Source: Zhongshania sp.
GTDB lineage: Bacteria; Pseudomonadota; Gammaproteobacteria; Pseudomonadales; Spongiibacteraceae
Assembly (NCBI RefSeq): GCF_029212375.1
Contig: NZ_JARGNU010000003.1
Location: forward strand, 186,001 to 250,000
Length of the DNA: 64,000 nt
Direction: 5' to 3'
In this document: positions 52,666 to 60,074 of the stretch, piece by piece
Numbering within the stretch: position 1 is the stretch's first letter
Layout of the letters: each line of letters starts with the position of its first letter
The notes under the pieces: generated by a model
Told to the model about the DNA's origin: nothing
What the model saw: only the letters and a program-made list of their open reading frames with translations
Database searches by the model: none
Position numbers and translations under genes: made by a program

Positions 52666-52749
52666 GTGGAAATTAAAGTTGATCGGTTAAGTAAAGATCA
52701 GCTGCGTGTGATGTGGATAGCAGTTAATGCTAAAGCGCAGCAAATATAG
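52666..52749 (+). CDS. Possible 27-residue micro-ORF
   Basis: GTG start preceded by GGAG, product VEIKVDRLSKDQLRVMWIAV followed by seven more residues. It follows the membrane protein by 6 bp. Too short to assign; listed because spacing and Shine-Dalgarno fit the phage operon style. Confidence 0.3.
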   Translation: MEIKVDRLSKDQLRVMWIAVNAKAQQI

Positions 52750-52800
52750 CCCCTAGCTTAACCTTTGGCTTAGCAGCGCACGTAGTGCGTCTGAGCGACC

Positions 52801-52824
52801 AACGGGAGCAACTATAGCCCGTTG
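52801..52824 (+). other. Hairpin before the PPC-motif gene
   Basis: AACGGG/CCCGTT, extendable by one C:G pair to 52800, with an 11-nt loop, 24 bp before the ATG at 52848; another small stem GCGCAC/GTGCGT lies near 52776. They may end upstream transcription or shape the leader. No T-run. Confidence 0.35.
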
Positions 52825-52847
52825 TTACACGTAACTTTGGATGATTT

Positions 52848-53411
52848 ATGGTAGCTGTATTATTTGCACACGAGCAGAGTAATTATAAAAACTTTGATGA
52901 GTGTGATGTATGGGACATTAAGCGCAACGCGCTGAACTATTGCGGCAACGATAGCGTGATTGCTCACCCGCCCTGCCGTGCGTGGAGCCAGCTTAGACAT
53001 TTTGCGAAGCCTAGGCCAGGCGAAAAAGATTTGGCTATATGGGCTATAAAAACAGTTAGGCGTTGTGGTGGTGTGTTGGAACACCCGAATAAATCCAGCC
53101 TGTGGCCGGTCGCAAAATTGCCAGAGCCGGGGCAAGTTGACGAATTTGGCGGATGGACGTTAGTTGTTAGCCAGCACTGGTGGGGGCATTTAGCTGAAAA
53201 AATGACGCGACTTTATATAGTGGGCTGCAAGCAAAATGATGTGCCAGCAATACCAATTCGCCTTGGCGAAGCAACGCACGTACAGACGTACAGTCACAAG
53301 TGCCGGCGGCGGCCACAAATGCCACACAAACTTAGGGAGCATACGCCACCGGCTTTTGCTAAATGGCTTGTTGATCTAGCCGCGAAGTGCAGTAGTGATG
53401 GTGACGTGTAA
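52848..53411 (+). CDS. Phage protein with C5-methyltransferase-like PPC motif
   Basis: 187 residues. AHPPCRAWSQLRHF (Pro41-Pro42-Cys43) resembles motif IV of cytosine-C5 methyltransferases and GGVLEHPNKSSLW resembles the region of motif VI, but the SAM-binding FxGxG motif is absent. HWWGHLAEKMTRLYIVG and a C-terminal REHTPPAFAKWLVDLA are strongly patterned, suggesting a conserved family. A degenerate methyltransferase or other DNA-modifying enzyme is possible; the function is unknown. The surrounding DNA looks more AT-rich than the head genes. Confidence 0.7.
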   Translation: MVAVLFAHEQSNYKNFDECDVWDIKRNALNYCGNDSVIAHPPCRAWSQLRHFAKPRPGEKDLAIWAIKTVRRCGGVLEHPNKSSLWPVAKLPEPGQVDEFGGWTLVVSQHWWGHLAEKMTRLYIVGCKQNDVPAIPIRLGEATHVQTYSHKCRRRPQMPHKLREHTPPAFAKWLVDLAAKCSSDGDV

Positions 53412-53487
53412 CGCCGCCATTCGCGAGCCTTAGGTCTCGCGCAATGCAAGTGTTATCGCAAGCAAGAAAAGAATTCCCGGATAGTAA

Positions 53488-53586
53488 ATGATCAAAATAT
53501 ACGGCATCTCTATTAATCTGCACAAATATGTCTCAGGAGAGCAAGTGCGCGGAACGACAGAACTCGAAGAGGATTGTATGAAATGA
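53488..53586 (+). CDS. Possible 32-residue micro-ORF
   Basis: ATG to TGA, product begins MIKIYGISINLHKYVSGEQV. Its stop overlaps the next ATG (ATGA), the coupling style used across this phage, but its own Shine-Dalgarno is weak. Confidence 0.3.
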   Translation: MIKIYGISINLHKYVSGEQVRGTTELEEDCMK

Positions 53587-53753
53587 GTGTAATTATTTTA
53601 GGATGCTGCGGCATTGGTAAAACTGCATTTATTGTTAAAGACGATAACGACGACAATAGGGTTTTTGATAGCGTTGGCGAAGCAGATGCTTGGAGCTGGG
53701 ATAATGCCGACGAGCTTGGCGACTGTTTTAGAATTGTAGATTTAGACGATTGA
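53583..53753 (+). CDS. 56-residue protein with a P-loop-like motif
   Basis: The product starts SVIILGCCGIGKTAFIVKDD; GCCGIGKT satisfies the Walker A pattern GxxxxGKT and follows a beta-strand as in real P-loops, but no Walker B exists and the protein is too short for an NTPase. The C-terminus is acidic (IVDLDD). AGAGG precedes the ATG at about 10 nt. Lies just before the MuF gene. Confidence 0.45.
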   Translation: MSVIILGCCGIGKTAFIVKDDNDDNRVFDSVGEADAWSWDNADELGDCFRIVDLDD

Positions 53754-53781
53754 AGCAGTTTGACACTATGACTAACACCAA

Positions 53782-55071
53782 ATGCCTGAATCAGTAGACC
53801 TAGGCTACGCCTTCACCCTCGCCCCCGCCAAAGCCGTGGAGTACTTCCGCAGCAAGGGCCATCGCATCTCGTGGAACTGGTATGACACCTATCAAGAGGC
53901 AAACGCCAAAGCATTCACCGTGGCCAAGGTGGCGCGGCTAGATGTGCTGAAGGATATTCGCGGTGCGGTCGACGGCGCCATTGCCAACGGCACTACCTTT
54001 GCCGATTTCAAAAAAGACCTTGAACCCACCCTGCGCAATAAGGGCTGGTGGGGTAAGCAGATCGTGGTCGATTCAAAAGGTGTGGCCGAGCAGGTGCAGC
54101 TAGGCAGTGTGCGTCGGCTAAAAACCATTTACGGCACTAACCTGCAAACCGCTTACATGGGCGGCCGCTGGAAAGGCATGGTAGAAAATGCCAGCGAGCG
54201 GCCGTACTGGCAGTACATTGCTATTGATGATGGGGCTACCCGCGCCAAGCACCGCGCAATGCATAAGCGGGTTTTTCGTTGGGACGATCCAATCTGGCAA
54301 AGTATGTATCCGCCCAATGATTGGGGTTGCCGTTGCCGAGTGCGGGCGCTTACCGCCAAGCAGGTTGAAGCAATGGGCCTCACTGTAGAAATATCCGACG
54401 GTAAGCTGCGCGAATCAATGGAGCTGGTTAGCAAACGCACCGGCGAAGTGCAGCCGGTCACTGGCTTTGATCTGGGCGGTGGCGATACATTTAAGCCAGG
54501 CGCGGGCTGGAGCTATAACCCAGGCGCAGCCCATTGGCAGCCAGATTTAGATAACTACCCCTACGCCACCGCCAAGCAATACGCTGAAGGTGTACTTACC
54601 GGCCCGCCGTTTAAACAATTTTATGGCAGGTTGGATGGCTTAGTAGCAGAGGCGCGCAGGGCATCGCCAGAAGCGACCGACGCGGCATTGCGTGTACAGC
54701 TGCGTCCTAAGTTGGGTGGCGCTGAGTTTCCGGTCGCGGTGCTTAAAGACGATTACACCGCTGCGATTGGAGCCACTCGGCAAACCGTGTGGCTGAGTGA
54801 CGACACCCTGAGCAAGCAGCTCATTAATCGCAAAGACGCCTTGGGCCTTACAGCTTACTTGCAGGTGCAGCCGACCTTGCAGAATGCGATTTTGGTGGTT
54901 GAGGACAAGGCCAAACATTTGATGTTTTATCGCAAAGGCGATCGCTACTACGCGGCTGTGGTTAAGGCCACGGGCGGCGGCAAGTTGTATTTGCAAAGCT
55001 TTAGGAATAGTAGCGCCAAAGAAGTGGCTGCAGCCGGTGGTCGTGGCAAAGTGGTACTGGATAAACGGTAA
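53782..55071 (+). CDS. MuF-type head morphogenesis protein (Mu gp30-like) with C-terminal nuclease-like domain
   Basis: 429 residues. The N-terminal SPP1 gp7/MuF domain has AYMGGRWKGM, DDGATRAKHRAMHKRVF and the closing YPPNDWGCRCRVRAL. After about residue 290 comes a separate domain (PVAVLKDDYTAAIG, VWLSDDTLSKQ, ILVVEDKAKHLMFYRKGDRY, KVVLDKR) resembling the phage Barnase/EndoU/colicin/RelE-like nuclease (PBECR) domains often fused to MuF. It would be packed in the head and possibly injected. A 218-residue antisense frame is a shadow. Confidence 0.88.
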   Translation: MPESVDLGYAFTLAPAKAVEYFRSKGHRISWNWYDTYQEANAKAFTVAKVARLDVLKDIRGAVDGAIANGTTFADFKKDLEPTLRNKGWWGKQIVVDSKGVAEQVQLGSVRRLKTIYGTNLQTAYMGGRWKGMVENASERPYWQYIAIDDGATRAKHRAMHKRVFRWDDPIWQSMYPPNDWGCRCRVRALTAKQVEAMGLTVEISDGKLRESMELVSKRTGEVQPVTGFDLGGGDTFKPGAGWSYNPGAAHWQPDLDNYPYATAKQYAEGVLTGPPFKQFYGRLDGLVAEARRASPEATDAALRVQLRPKLGGAEFPVAVLKDDYTAAIGATRQTVWLSDDTLSKQLINRKDALGLTAYLQVQPTLQNAILVVEDKAKHLMFYRKGDRYYAAVVKATGGGKLYLQSFRNSSAKEVAAAGGRGKVVLDKR

Positions 55072-55123
55072 AGTCTGGGGTGCTAAGTGGTAAATCTGGT
55101 GTGGTAAGTGGTAAAAGTTGGGG
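55067..55123 (+). repeat. Degenerate tandem repeat after the MuF gene
   Basis: Three head-to-tail units of about 21-22 bp beginning GGTAAA (55067, 55089, 55110), with common parts TCTGG-GTG-TAAGT in the first two. The first unit contains the MuF stop codon. Confidence 0.55.
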
Positions 55124-55276
55124 CTGCGCCTGGTAGCCCCTGTGTTCTGCGCCCGGACTCGCCACCCCGGAACGGAACCTGATCCAGCCAGGCACTGGAT
55201 ACGCGTTGAGCGTATTGCTCTAAGCGCAGCTTTCGCAGCGAGATTTTGCCGCAGAACCTTAAGGTGAGTATAGATT

Positions 55277-55738
55277 ATGAGTACCGATTTTTCCATTACC
55301 GTCGCTGGAGACGATATTCAATCTGCGTTGAATGAATTGCTCAAGCAGATTGGTGACACACGGCCAGCGATGCGGGCCATATCTGAAGTGCTGTTAGACA
55401 GCATTGAAGACGCCTTCGATAAAGAAGCCGACCCAGAAACCGGCAGCGTGTGGGAGGCGCTATCTCAGGTCACTATTGATCAGCGCAAGCGTGACGGAAA
55501 ATGGCCTGGTAAAATGCTGCAGTATTCTGCCGGCGGTTTAGCGTCTAGCTTTAGTGCAAACTACGGCGACGAGTTTGCGGCCGCATCCAGTAATAAGCCC
55601 TATGCGGCTATCCACCATTTTGGTGGTATGGCGGGTAAAAATCGCAAGGTGAAAATTCCCGCCCGACCCTACGCAAGTCTGTCGCCGTCACACCGCGAGG
55701 AAGTGCTCGATATACTGCAGCGCCATTTGGGCCTCTGA
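55277..55738 (+). CDS. Phage virion morphogenesis protein (Mu G, gp31-like)
   Basis: 153 residues. The pattern SVWEALSQVTIDQRKRDGK, MLQYSAGGLASSF and KPYAAIHHFGG, then PARPYASLS, is the virion morphogenesis/tail completion family (PF05069). Protein G of Mu acts in head-tail joining. The preceding 205-bp gap holds the tandem repeat. Confidence 0.9.
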   Translation: MSTDFSITVAGDDIQSALNELLKQIGDTRPAMRAISEVLLDSIEDAFDKEADPETGSVWEALSQVTIDQRKRDGKWPGKMLQYSAGGLASSFSANYGDEFAAASSNKPYAAIHHFGGMAGKNRKVKIPARPYASLSPSHREEVLDILQRHLGL

Positions 55739-56056
55739 GAGCGGCCTCAGTGAATTGTCACTGGCCAAAGTGGGGTTTTGGGCCTGAAATCCTTCATAAC
55801 ACCCCAACCCTAAACTCTAACCCTGTTTAAAAGGTGTTTAAATTTGCTTGTACGCGCTTTTGAAGGGTGGCTGGCGGCAACGGTAGCGATGCGGGGGCTA
55901 ATTTGGCACACAACGCGATTGTGGCCGCAACTTGAAATTGCCAGTTTGGCAGCTTTGGGCTACTCTGAGCGCGCTTTTGTAAATTCCCCCGCGCCCCTCC
56001 TTACTGCTGAAGTGCTTCACCTTATTTGCTGCCCCTTGTCCTGAGACGATGGCGGC
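55739..56056 (+). other. 318-bp gap between gene G and the protease gene
   Basis: Begins with a hairpin CAGTGA-ATTG-TCACTG (55748-55763), which may act as a terminator after gene G (followed by AAAG and GTTTT). The rest should contain a promoter for the head operon. A frame at 55844-56044 lacks a proper start and was not accepted. Confidence 0.5.
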
Positions 56057-57151
56057 ATGAAACGAATTGCTGCTCTTAAATCCAACGCTGTTTGTGTTGC
56101 CGTTTGTGCCCTGCGGGTTCAAGCCGGTATTCCAATGCAGCGTCTTATCCCAGCCGGTACATTTGATGCACCTCGCGGCGATATGTCTGGCAAGGGGCCT
56201 TGGCTGCTTACCGAAGACAGTGCGCGCAAAGTCATTGCCCTTGCAGCTACCCGTAGCACCGACATCGTTATTGACTACGAACACCAAACCCTGCTTGCCG
56301 AAGAAAATGGTAAGCCTGCACCAGCATCAGGCTGGGTAGATGCCAAATCATTAGAGTGGCGCGAAGACGGTTTATACGGCCGCGTAGATTGGAATGCCGC
56401 TGCCGCTAAAGCGATTGGCGATGACGAGTACCGCTATCTCTCCCCTGTATTTCCCTATAACGCCAAGACGGGTGAAGTTCTCGACCTGTTGCACTTGGCG
56501 CTAACCAATGCCCCGGCCATAGATGATGCCATTGCTGTACTGGCAGCTGCTCGCATGGCCGGCGATTCTGACGAAACCGAAGAGGAAGACGCAGTGAAAC
56601 GCGATCAATTAATTAAAAACCTAGGCTTGGCCGCAGATGCTACCGACGCCGATATTGAAACTGCACTGGCTGCGCTGAAATCGGGTGCTACCGAGTTGGC
56701 TGCTTTAAAGGAAGGCTTGGACTTAGGCGAAAACAGCAATGCAGTAGAAGCCGTTGCCGCACTTAAAGGCAAGGCTGCTACCGCCACCCAGCCAGACATG
56801 GGCCAGTTTGTGCCCAAGGCCGTTTTTGATGAAACCCAGACTCAATTGGCCGCATTAAAAGCCGGTGGCGACACCGCTGAAATGGATAGTCTTATTAAGG
56901 AGGGCTTGGACGACGGCCGCATTGCTGGCAAGGCCACTGCCGAGTGGTTGCGCGGCCAAGGCCTTGCCGTGTTGAAAGCCCATTTAAAAGACAGCCCTTC
57001 TATTGCCGCGCTTAAGTCTAGCCAGACCCAAGGCAAAAAACCTGAAGGCGATGAGCAGCAAGGCGAACTAAGCAAAGAAGAGCTGGCGGTTTGCAAAAAC
57101 ATGGGGATTAGCCCCGACGATTTCAAAAAATCCAAAGCTGCTAGCGCTTAA
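56057..57151 (+). CDS. Head maturation protease with C-terminal scaffold (Mu I/Z-like, gp32)
   Basis: 364 residues. The N-terminal serine protease part (RLIPAGTFDAPRGDMSG, IVIDYEHQTLLAEENGKPAPASGW, YRYLSPVFPY, LALTNAPAID) matches Mu gpI. After about residue 175 an acidic, Ala/Lys-rich helical region forms the scaffold. Start uncertain: the ATG at 56057 has a poor Shine-Dalgarno. Followed by the decoration-type protein and the major head gene. Confidence 0.9.
   Translation: MKRIAALKSNAVCVAVCALRVQAGIPMQRLIPAGTFDAPRGDMSGKGPWLLTEDSARKVIALAATRSTDIVIDYEHQTLLAEENGKPAPASGWVDAKSLEWREDGLYGRVDWNAAAAKAIGDDEYRYLSPVFPYNAKTGEVLDLLHLALTNAPAIDDAIAVLAAARMAGDSDETEEEDAVKRDQLIKNLGLAADATDADIETALAALKSGATELAALKEGLDLGENSNAVEAVAALKGKAATATQPDMGQFVPKAVFDETQTQLAALKAGGDTAEMDSLIKEGLDDGRIAGKATAEWLRGQGLAVLKAHLKDSPSIAALKSSQTQGKKPEGDEQQGELSKEELAVCKNMGISPDDFKKSKAASA
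56594..57151 (+). CDS. Possible internal scaffold product (Mu Z-like)
   Basis: An in-frame GTG at 56594 is preceded by GAGGAAG at proper distance inside the protease gene. It would give a 185-residue scaffold beginning VKRDQLIKNLGLAAD, just where the protease domain ends, as in Mu where Z is the separately made C-terminal part of I. Confidence 0.5.
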   Translation: MKRDQLIKNLGLAADATDADIETALAALKSGATELAALKEGLDLGENSNAVEAVAALKGKAATATQPDMGQFVPKAVFDETQTQLAALKAGGDTAEMDSLIKEGLDDGRIAGKATAEWLRGQGLAVLKAHLKDSPSIAALKSSQTQGKKPEGDEQQGELSKEELAVCKNMGISPDDFKKSKAASA

Positions 57152-57191
57152 GCGTTAGTAAAAATCTGATTAACACAGGAGGCACGTCACC

Positions 57192-57623
57192 GTGACTGCA
57201 GCTACTAAAAATCGCAACACCCCGTCGCGCGCGGGCCTTGCTCGCGGCTACCTCATTGCCGCATCTGTACATGCGTTTGCTGGTGCCATCGCGGTATTAA
57301 ACGCCAGCGGCTTTGCCGAACCGGCTACCACCGCCACCGGCAAAATTGCCCTAGGCCGTTTTGCCAGTGAACTGGACAACACCAACGGCGCAAACGGCGC
57401 AGCGACTATTGAAGTTGAGCGCGGCTGCTTTCGGTTTGCGAACAGCGCCGCCGCAGACGAGATTGCCCTCACGGACGTGGGCCAGCTTTGCTATTTGGTG
57501 GACGACCAAACGGTGGCGCTCACGGATGGCACGAGCACACGGAGCGTGGCCGGGATCATTGACCATGTAGATGACAACGGGGTGTGGGTGATGATTGATC
57601 CTACCTCTGGCGCGGCGTTGTAA
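57192..57623 (+). CDS. Small head (decoration-type) protein
   Basis: 143 residues: GYLIAASVHAFAGAIAVLNASG, then KIALGRFASELDN and CYLVDDQTVALTDGTS with VAGIIDHVDDNGVWVMID. The beta-rich, DUF2190-like layout and position between scaffold and major head genes suggest a capsid decoration protein. GTG start behind CAGGAGG. Confidence 0.75.
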   Translation: MTAATKNRNTPSRAGLARGYLIAASVHAFAGAIAVLNASGFAEPATTATGKIALGRFASELDNTNGANGAATIEVERGCFRFANSAAADEIALTDVGQLCYLVDDQTVALTDGTSTRSVAGIIDHVDDNGVWVMIDPTSGAAL

Positions 57624-57661
57624 GGGCCGCTTAATTTTTTCCCCGAGAGGATTTTTTAATC

Positions 57662-58564
57662 ATGGATTTAACTCCTAGCAACCTTCAAATTTTGTTTACT
57701 GGCTACAACACAGCGTTTCAAACGGGCTTTAGCAGCTTAGAAAATGACGCGATGATCTACGAGCACTACTGCATGGTGGTGCCGTCCAATACCAGCAAAG
57801 AGGTCTACCCCTTCTTGAAGGAGTTGCCCAGCATGCGTGAATGGATTGGTGATCGTGTGATTCATGGATTGGAATCTGGCGACTTCTCAATTAAAAACCG
57901 CAAGTTTGAAATGACCATTGCCGTGCCAAGGGACAGTATCGAAGACGATTCGTATGGCCTTTACGAACCTTTTTACCGCGACATGGGCATGAGCACACGC
58001 AAGCACCCTGTGCAGCTTTCGGTAGAAGTGTTGGAAAGTAACCCGATTTGCTACGACGGTCAGCCTTTATTTGATACAGACCATTTAGTACTGGATGCCG
58101 ATGGCGAAGAAACGTCCGCTTCTAACGACATGGGCGGAGCTGGCCCTGCGTGGTATGTGATGGACTTGAGCCGCGCAATTAAGCCGTTGATCTTCCAACG
58201 CCGGCGCGACTATGACTTCCGTGCGATCAACAATCTTAACGACGCCGACGTATTCAAGACGGACAAGTTTATGTTTGGCGTGGATGCGCGTGCGAATGTA
58301 GGCGCAGGCCTGTGGCAGCTGATTGTACGCAGCAAGCAAACCTTCAACGCGGCCAACTACGAAGCCGCCCGTAACCGCCTGCAAGGCTTGCGCGGCGATT
58401 ACGATCGCCCGATGGGCTTAACGCATACTCACACCATGATTCCGAACAGCCTTGAAGGTTCTGCACGCAAAGTGATTGTGAACACGCTTGCGACCGGTGG
58501 TGAAACCAACGAATGGGCTGGCAGCTCAACGTTGATTAAAAACCCTTGGTTGTCGGCGGCTTAA
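57662..58564 (+). CDS. Major head subunit (Mu T, gp34-like)
   Basis: 300 residues. TPSNLQILFTGYNTAFQTGF, MREWIGDRVIHGLESGDFSI and VPRDSIEDDSYGLY are typical of the Mu T family with HK97-like fold. Good Shine-Dalgarno (GAGAGGA). A strong hairpin lies directly downstream, as often after highly expressed capsid genes. Confidence 0.95.
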   Translation: MDLTPSNLQILFTGYNTAFQTGFSSLENDAMIYEHYCMVVPSNTSKEVYPFLKELPSMREWIGDRVIHGLESGDFSIKNRKFEMTIAVPRDSIEDDSYGLYEPFYRDMGMSTRKHPVQLSVEVLESNPICYDGQPLFDTDHLVLDADGEETSASNDMGGAGPAWYVMDLSRAIKPLIFQRRRDYDFRAINNLNDADVFKTDKFMFGVDARANVGAGLWQLIVRSKQTFNAANYEAARNRLQGLRGDYDRPMGLTHTHTMIPNSLEGSARKVIVNTLATGGETNEWAGSSTLIKNPWLSAA

Positions 58565-58598
58565 TACCAATAAGACCGCACCTACCCAGGTGAGCTTG

Positions 58599-58634
58599 GC
58601 CCCCATCCGCCCCTGCACGGGTGGGGGCATTTTT
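58599..58634 (+). terminator. Terminator/attenuator after the major head gene
   Basis: GCCCCCATCC pairs with GGGTGGGGGC (58599-58608, 58619-58628; one G-U or mismatch position) around a 10-nt loop, followed by ATTTTT. Confidence 0.85.
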
Positions 58635-58650
58635 AACAAAGGAGTATCAC

Positions 58651-59232
58651 GTGGCACGAGCAAAAGCGACACCACAGAAAGCACCCGCTAAGGCAACCGT
58701 TGCAAGCACAGATGACAAAGTTAGTACTGCGACCTTTGTTGACGCGAATAACTCTGCAGATCCTAGGCAAGATGCTACGGATCAGCCTGGACAGGTTGAA
58801 ACGATTTCCGCCACTGAAAATTCAGCGACCGCAAATCCAGAGGATGGTAAAGCAGAGGGAGTTGCTTCGGCGGAGATTGTTAGCGCCGATGATAAAGCTA
58901 GTACTGCGACCTCTGGTGATGCGATTAACTCTGCAGATCCTAAGCAAGATGTTATGGATCAGTCTAGTCAGAGTGAAGCCAACTCAGTCATCGAAAACTC
59001 GACTGCCATTAAACCCGATGACGGCAAACCGGAAGACGAGGCTTTAGTTGAGATTGTGATGATTCGCACTAAGCGCGGCGTTCAACAATTTCGCCGAGCT
59101 GGTTTTACGTTTACTCGCGAGGCTAGACCAATCGATATATCAGCATTGAGTCTTGATCAGGTCAAGGCCTTGGCTGAGGAGCCTCGCTTAGAGGTAGTGG
59201 AAGCGTCCTTCGATATAGAGCCTGCTCAATGA
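58651..59232 (+). CDS. gp35/HI1506-like phage protein with internal duplication
   Basis: 193 residues. The N-terminal and central part is disordered, Asp/Ser/Ala-rich, and contains a 59-residue unit twice in tandem (DDKVSTATFVDANNSADPRQ versus DDKASTATSGDAINSADPKQ and onwards). The C-terminal 50 residues (MIRTKRGVQQFRRAGFTFTR, then DQVKALAEEPRLEVV) match the FluMu gp35/HI1506 domain. GTG start behind AAGGAG; the frame opens at 58621 within the terminator. Usual homologues are shorter, lacking the repeats. Confidence 0.82.
   Translation: MARAKATPQKAPAKATVASTDDKVSTATFVDANNSADPRQDATDQPGQVETISATENSATANPEDGKAEGVASAEIVSADDKASTATSGDAINSADPKQDVMDQSSQSEANSVIENSTAIKPDDGKPEDEALVEIVMIRTKRGVQQFRRAGFTFTREARPIDISALSLDQVKALAEEPRLEVVEASFDIEPAQ
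58711..59064 (+). repeat. 177-bp in-frame tandem duplication inside the gp35-like gene
   Basis: Copies at 58711-58887 and 58888-59064. The first 75 bp of each differ at only 9 positions; the later parts have diverged more. The period is an exact multiple of three. Confidence 0.85.
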
Positions 59233-59651
59233 GCTACTGCACCCGCCAAGATTTGATTGATCGCTTTTCGGAACGAGAAATACTCGAACTGGAAAGCAAT
59301 GATGACGGCGGGACAGATGCAGAGAAAGTCGCGCTTGCCATTGTTGACGCTAGCGGTGAAATCGATGGCTATCTGGCGGGCGCTGGATACGCGACACCGC
59401 TAAGCACTGTGCCTCCAATCATAACTGGGTATGCATGTGACATTGCTCGGTACCGGCTTTATGACAATGACGCCACTGAGCAGGTAACTAAACGCTATGA
59501 ACTCGGCATTAAGTTTATGCGGGCGGTAGCAAAAGGCGAAGTGCGATTGACCGCTAATGGCCTGCCGTTGCAAGAATCTAACAATGCAGATTTGGTAGGC
59601 GAGGCAAGCTTTGAAGGTGGCCGCCAAGTATTTAATGGAGGCGGTTTTTAA
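59229..59651 (+). CDS. DUF1320 protein (Mu gp36-like)
   Basis: 140 residues. YCTRQDLIDRFSEREILELE, a DASGEIDGYLAGAGYATPL block and CDIARYRLYDNDATEQVTKR are the DUF1320 pattern, a head-tail connector-like family. Overlaps the previous gene by 4 bp. Confidence 0.92.
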   Translation: MSYCTRQDLIDRFSEREILELESNDDGGTDAEKVALAIVDASGEIDGYLAGAGYATPLSTVPPIITGYACDIARYRLYDNDATEQVTKRYELGIKFMRAVAKGEVRLTANGLPLQESNNADLVGEASFEGGRQVFNGGGF

Positions 59652-59652
59652 G

Positions 59653-60072
59653 ATGGCTGACTTCTTTGTCGTTCGCGACAGCTTAAAAGCCAAAATTGAA
59701 GCCGATGTGCCAGAGATTAGGCGCGTCTATTTTGCTGAAGACCTGGATGGCGTGAAAGAGTCCAGTCAGAACACACCCGCTGTTCATGTGCTGTATCAAG
59801 GCTATTCGCCGGCGCAGGCTGAACGGCTACGGGTAGACATCACTATCGATCAAGTCTGGGCAGTTGTACTTGTGCTACGCCATGCACGCGGCAAATACGA
59901 AGGCGGCGAAATACTAGACAAGTTAATTCAGGCGCTACACGGGTATCAACCCAGTGGTGCCGTTATGAAGTTAGAGCTGGCAAGCAGCACGTTTGCACCC
60001 AGTTACCGTCCAGGGGTGGCTTATTACCCACTGGCATTTTCAACCAGAGTTATTAACCGAAAAGGAGCCTAG
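59653..60072 (+). CDS. DUF1834 protein (Mu gp37-like)
   Basis: 139 residues. IEADVPEIRRVYFAEDLDGV, HVLYQGYSP and VWAVVLVLRHAR fit the gp37/DUF1834 family, probably a tail-completion protein. The ATG at 59653 starts one base after the previous stop; the longer frame from 59611 lies inside it. Confidence 0.87.
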   Translation: MADFFVVRDSLKAKIEADVPEIRRVYFAEDLDGVKESSQNTPAVHVLYQGYSPAQAERLRVDITIDQVWAVVLVLRHARGKYEGGEILDKLIQALHGYQPSGAVMKLELASSTFAPSYRPGVAYYPLAFSTRVINRKGA

Positions 60073-60074
60073 CA

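Noticed and set aside
54640-55296. 218-codon minus-strand frame over the end of the MuF gene
   Set aside because: Antisense to a well-supported head gene and has no recognisable domain or Shine-Dalgarno.
55844-56044. 66-codon plus-strand frame in the gap before the protease gene
   Set aside because: Non-ATG start without Shine-Dalgarno, and odd composition; probably leader sequence.
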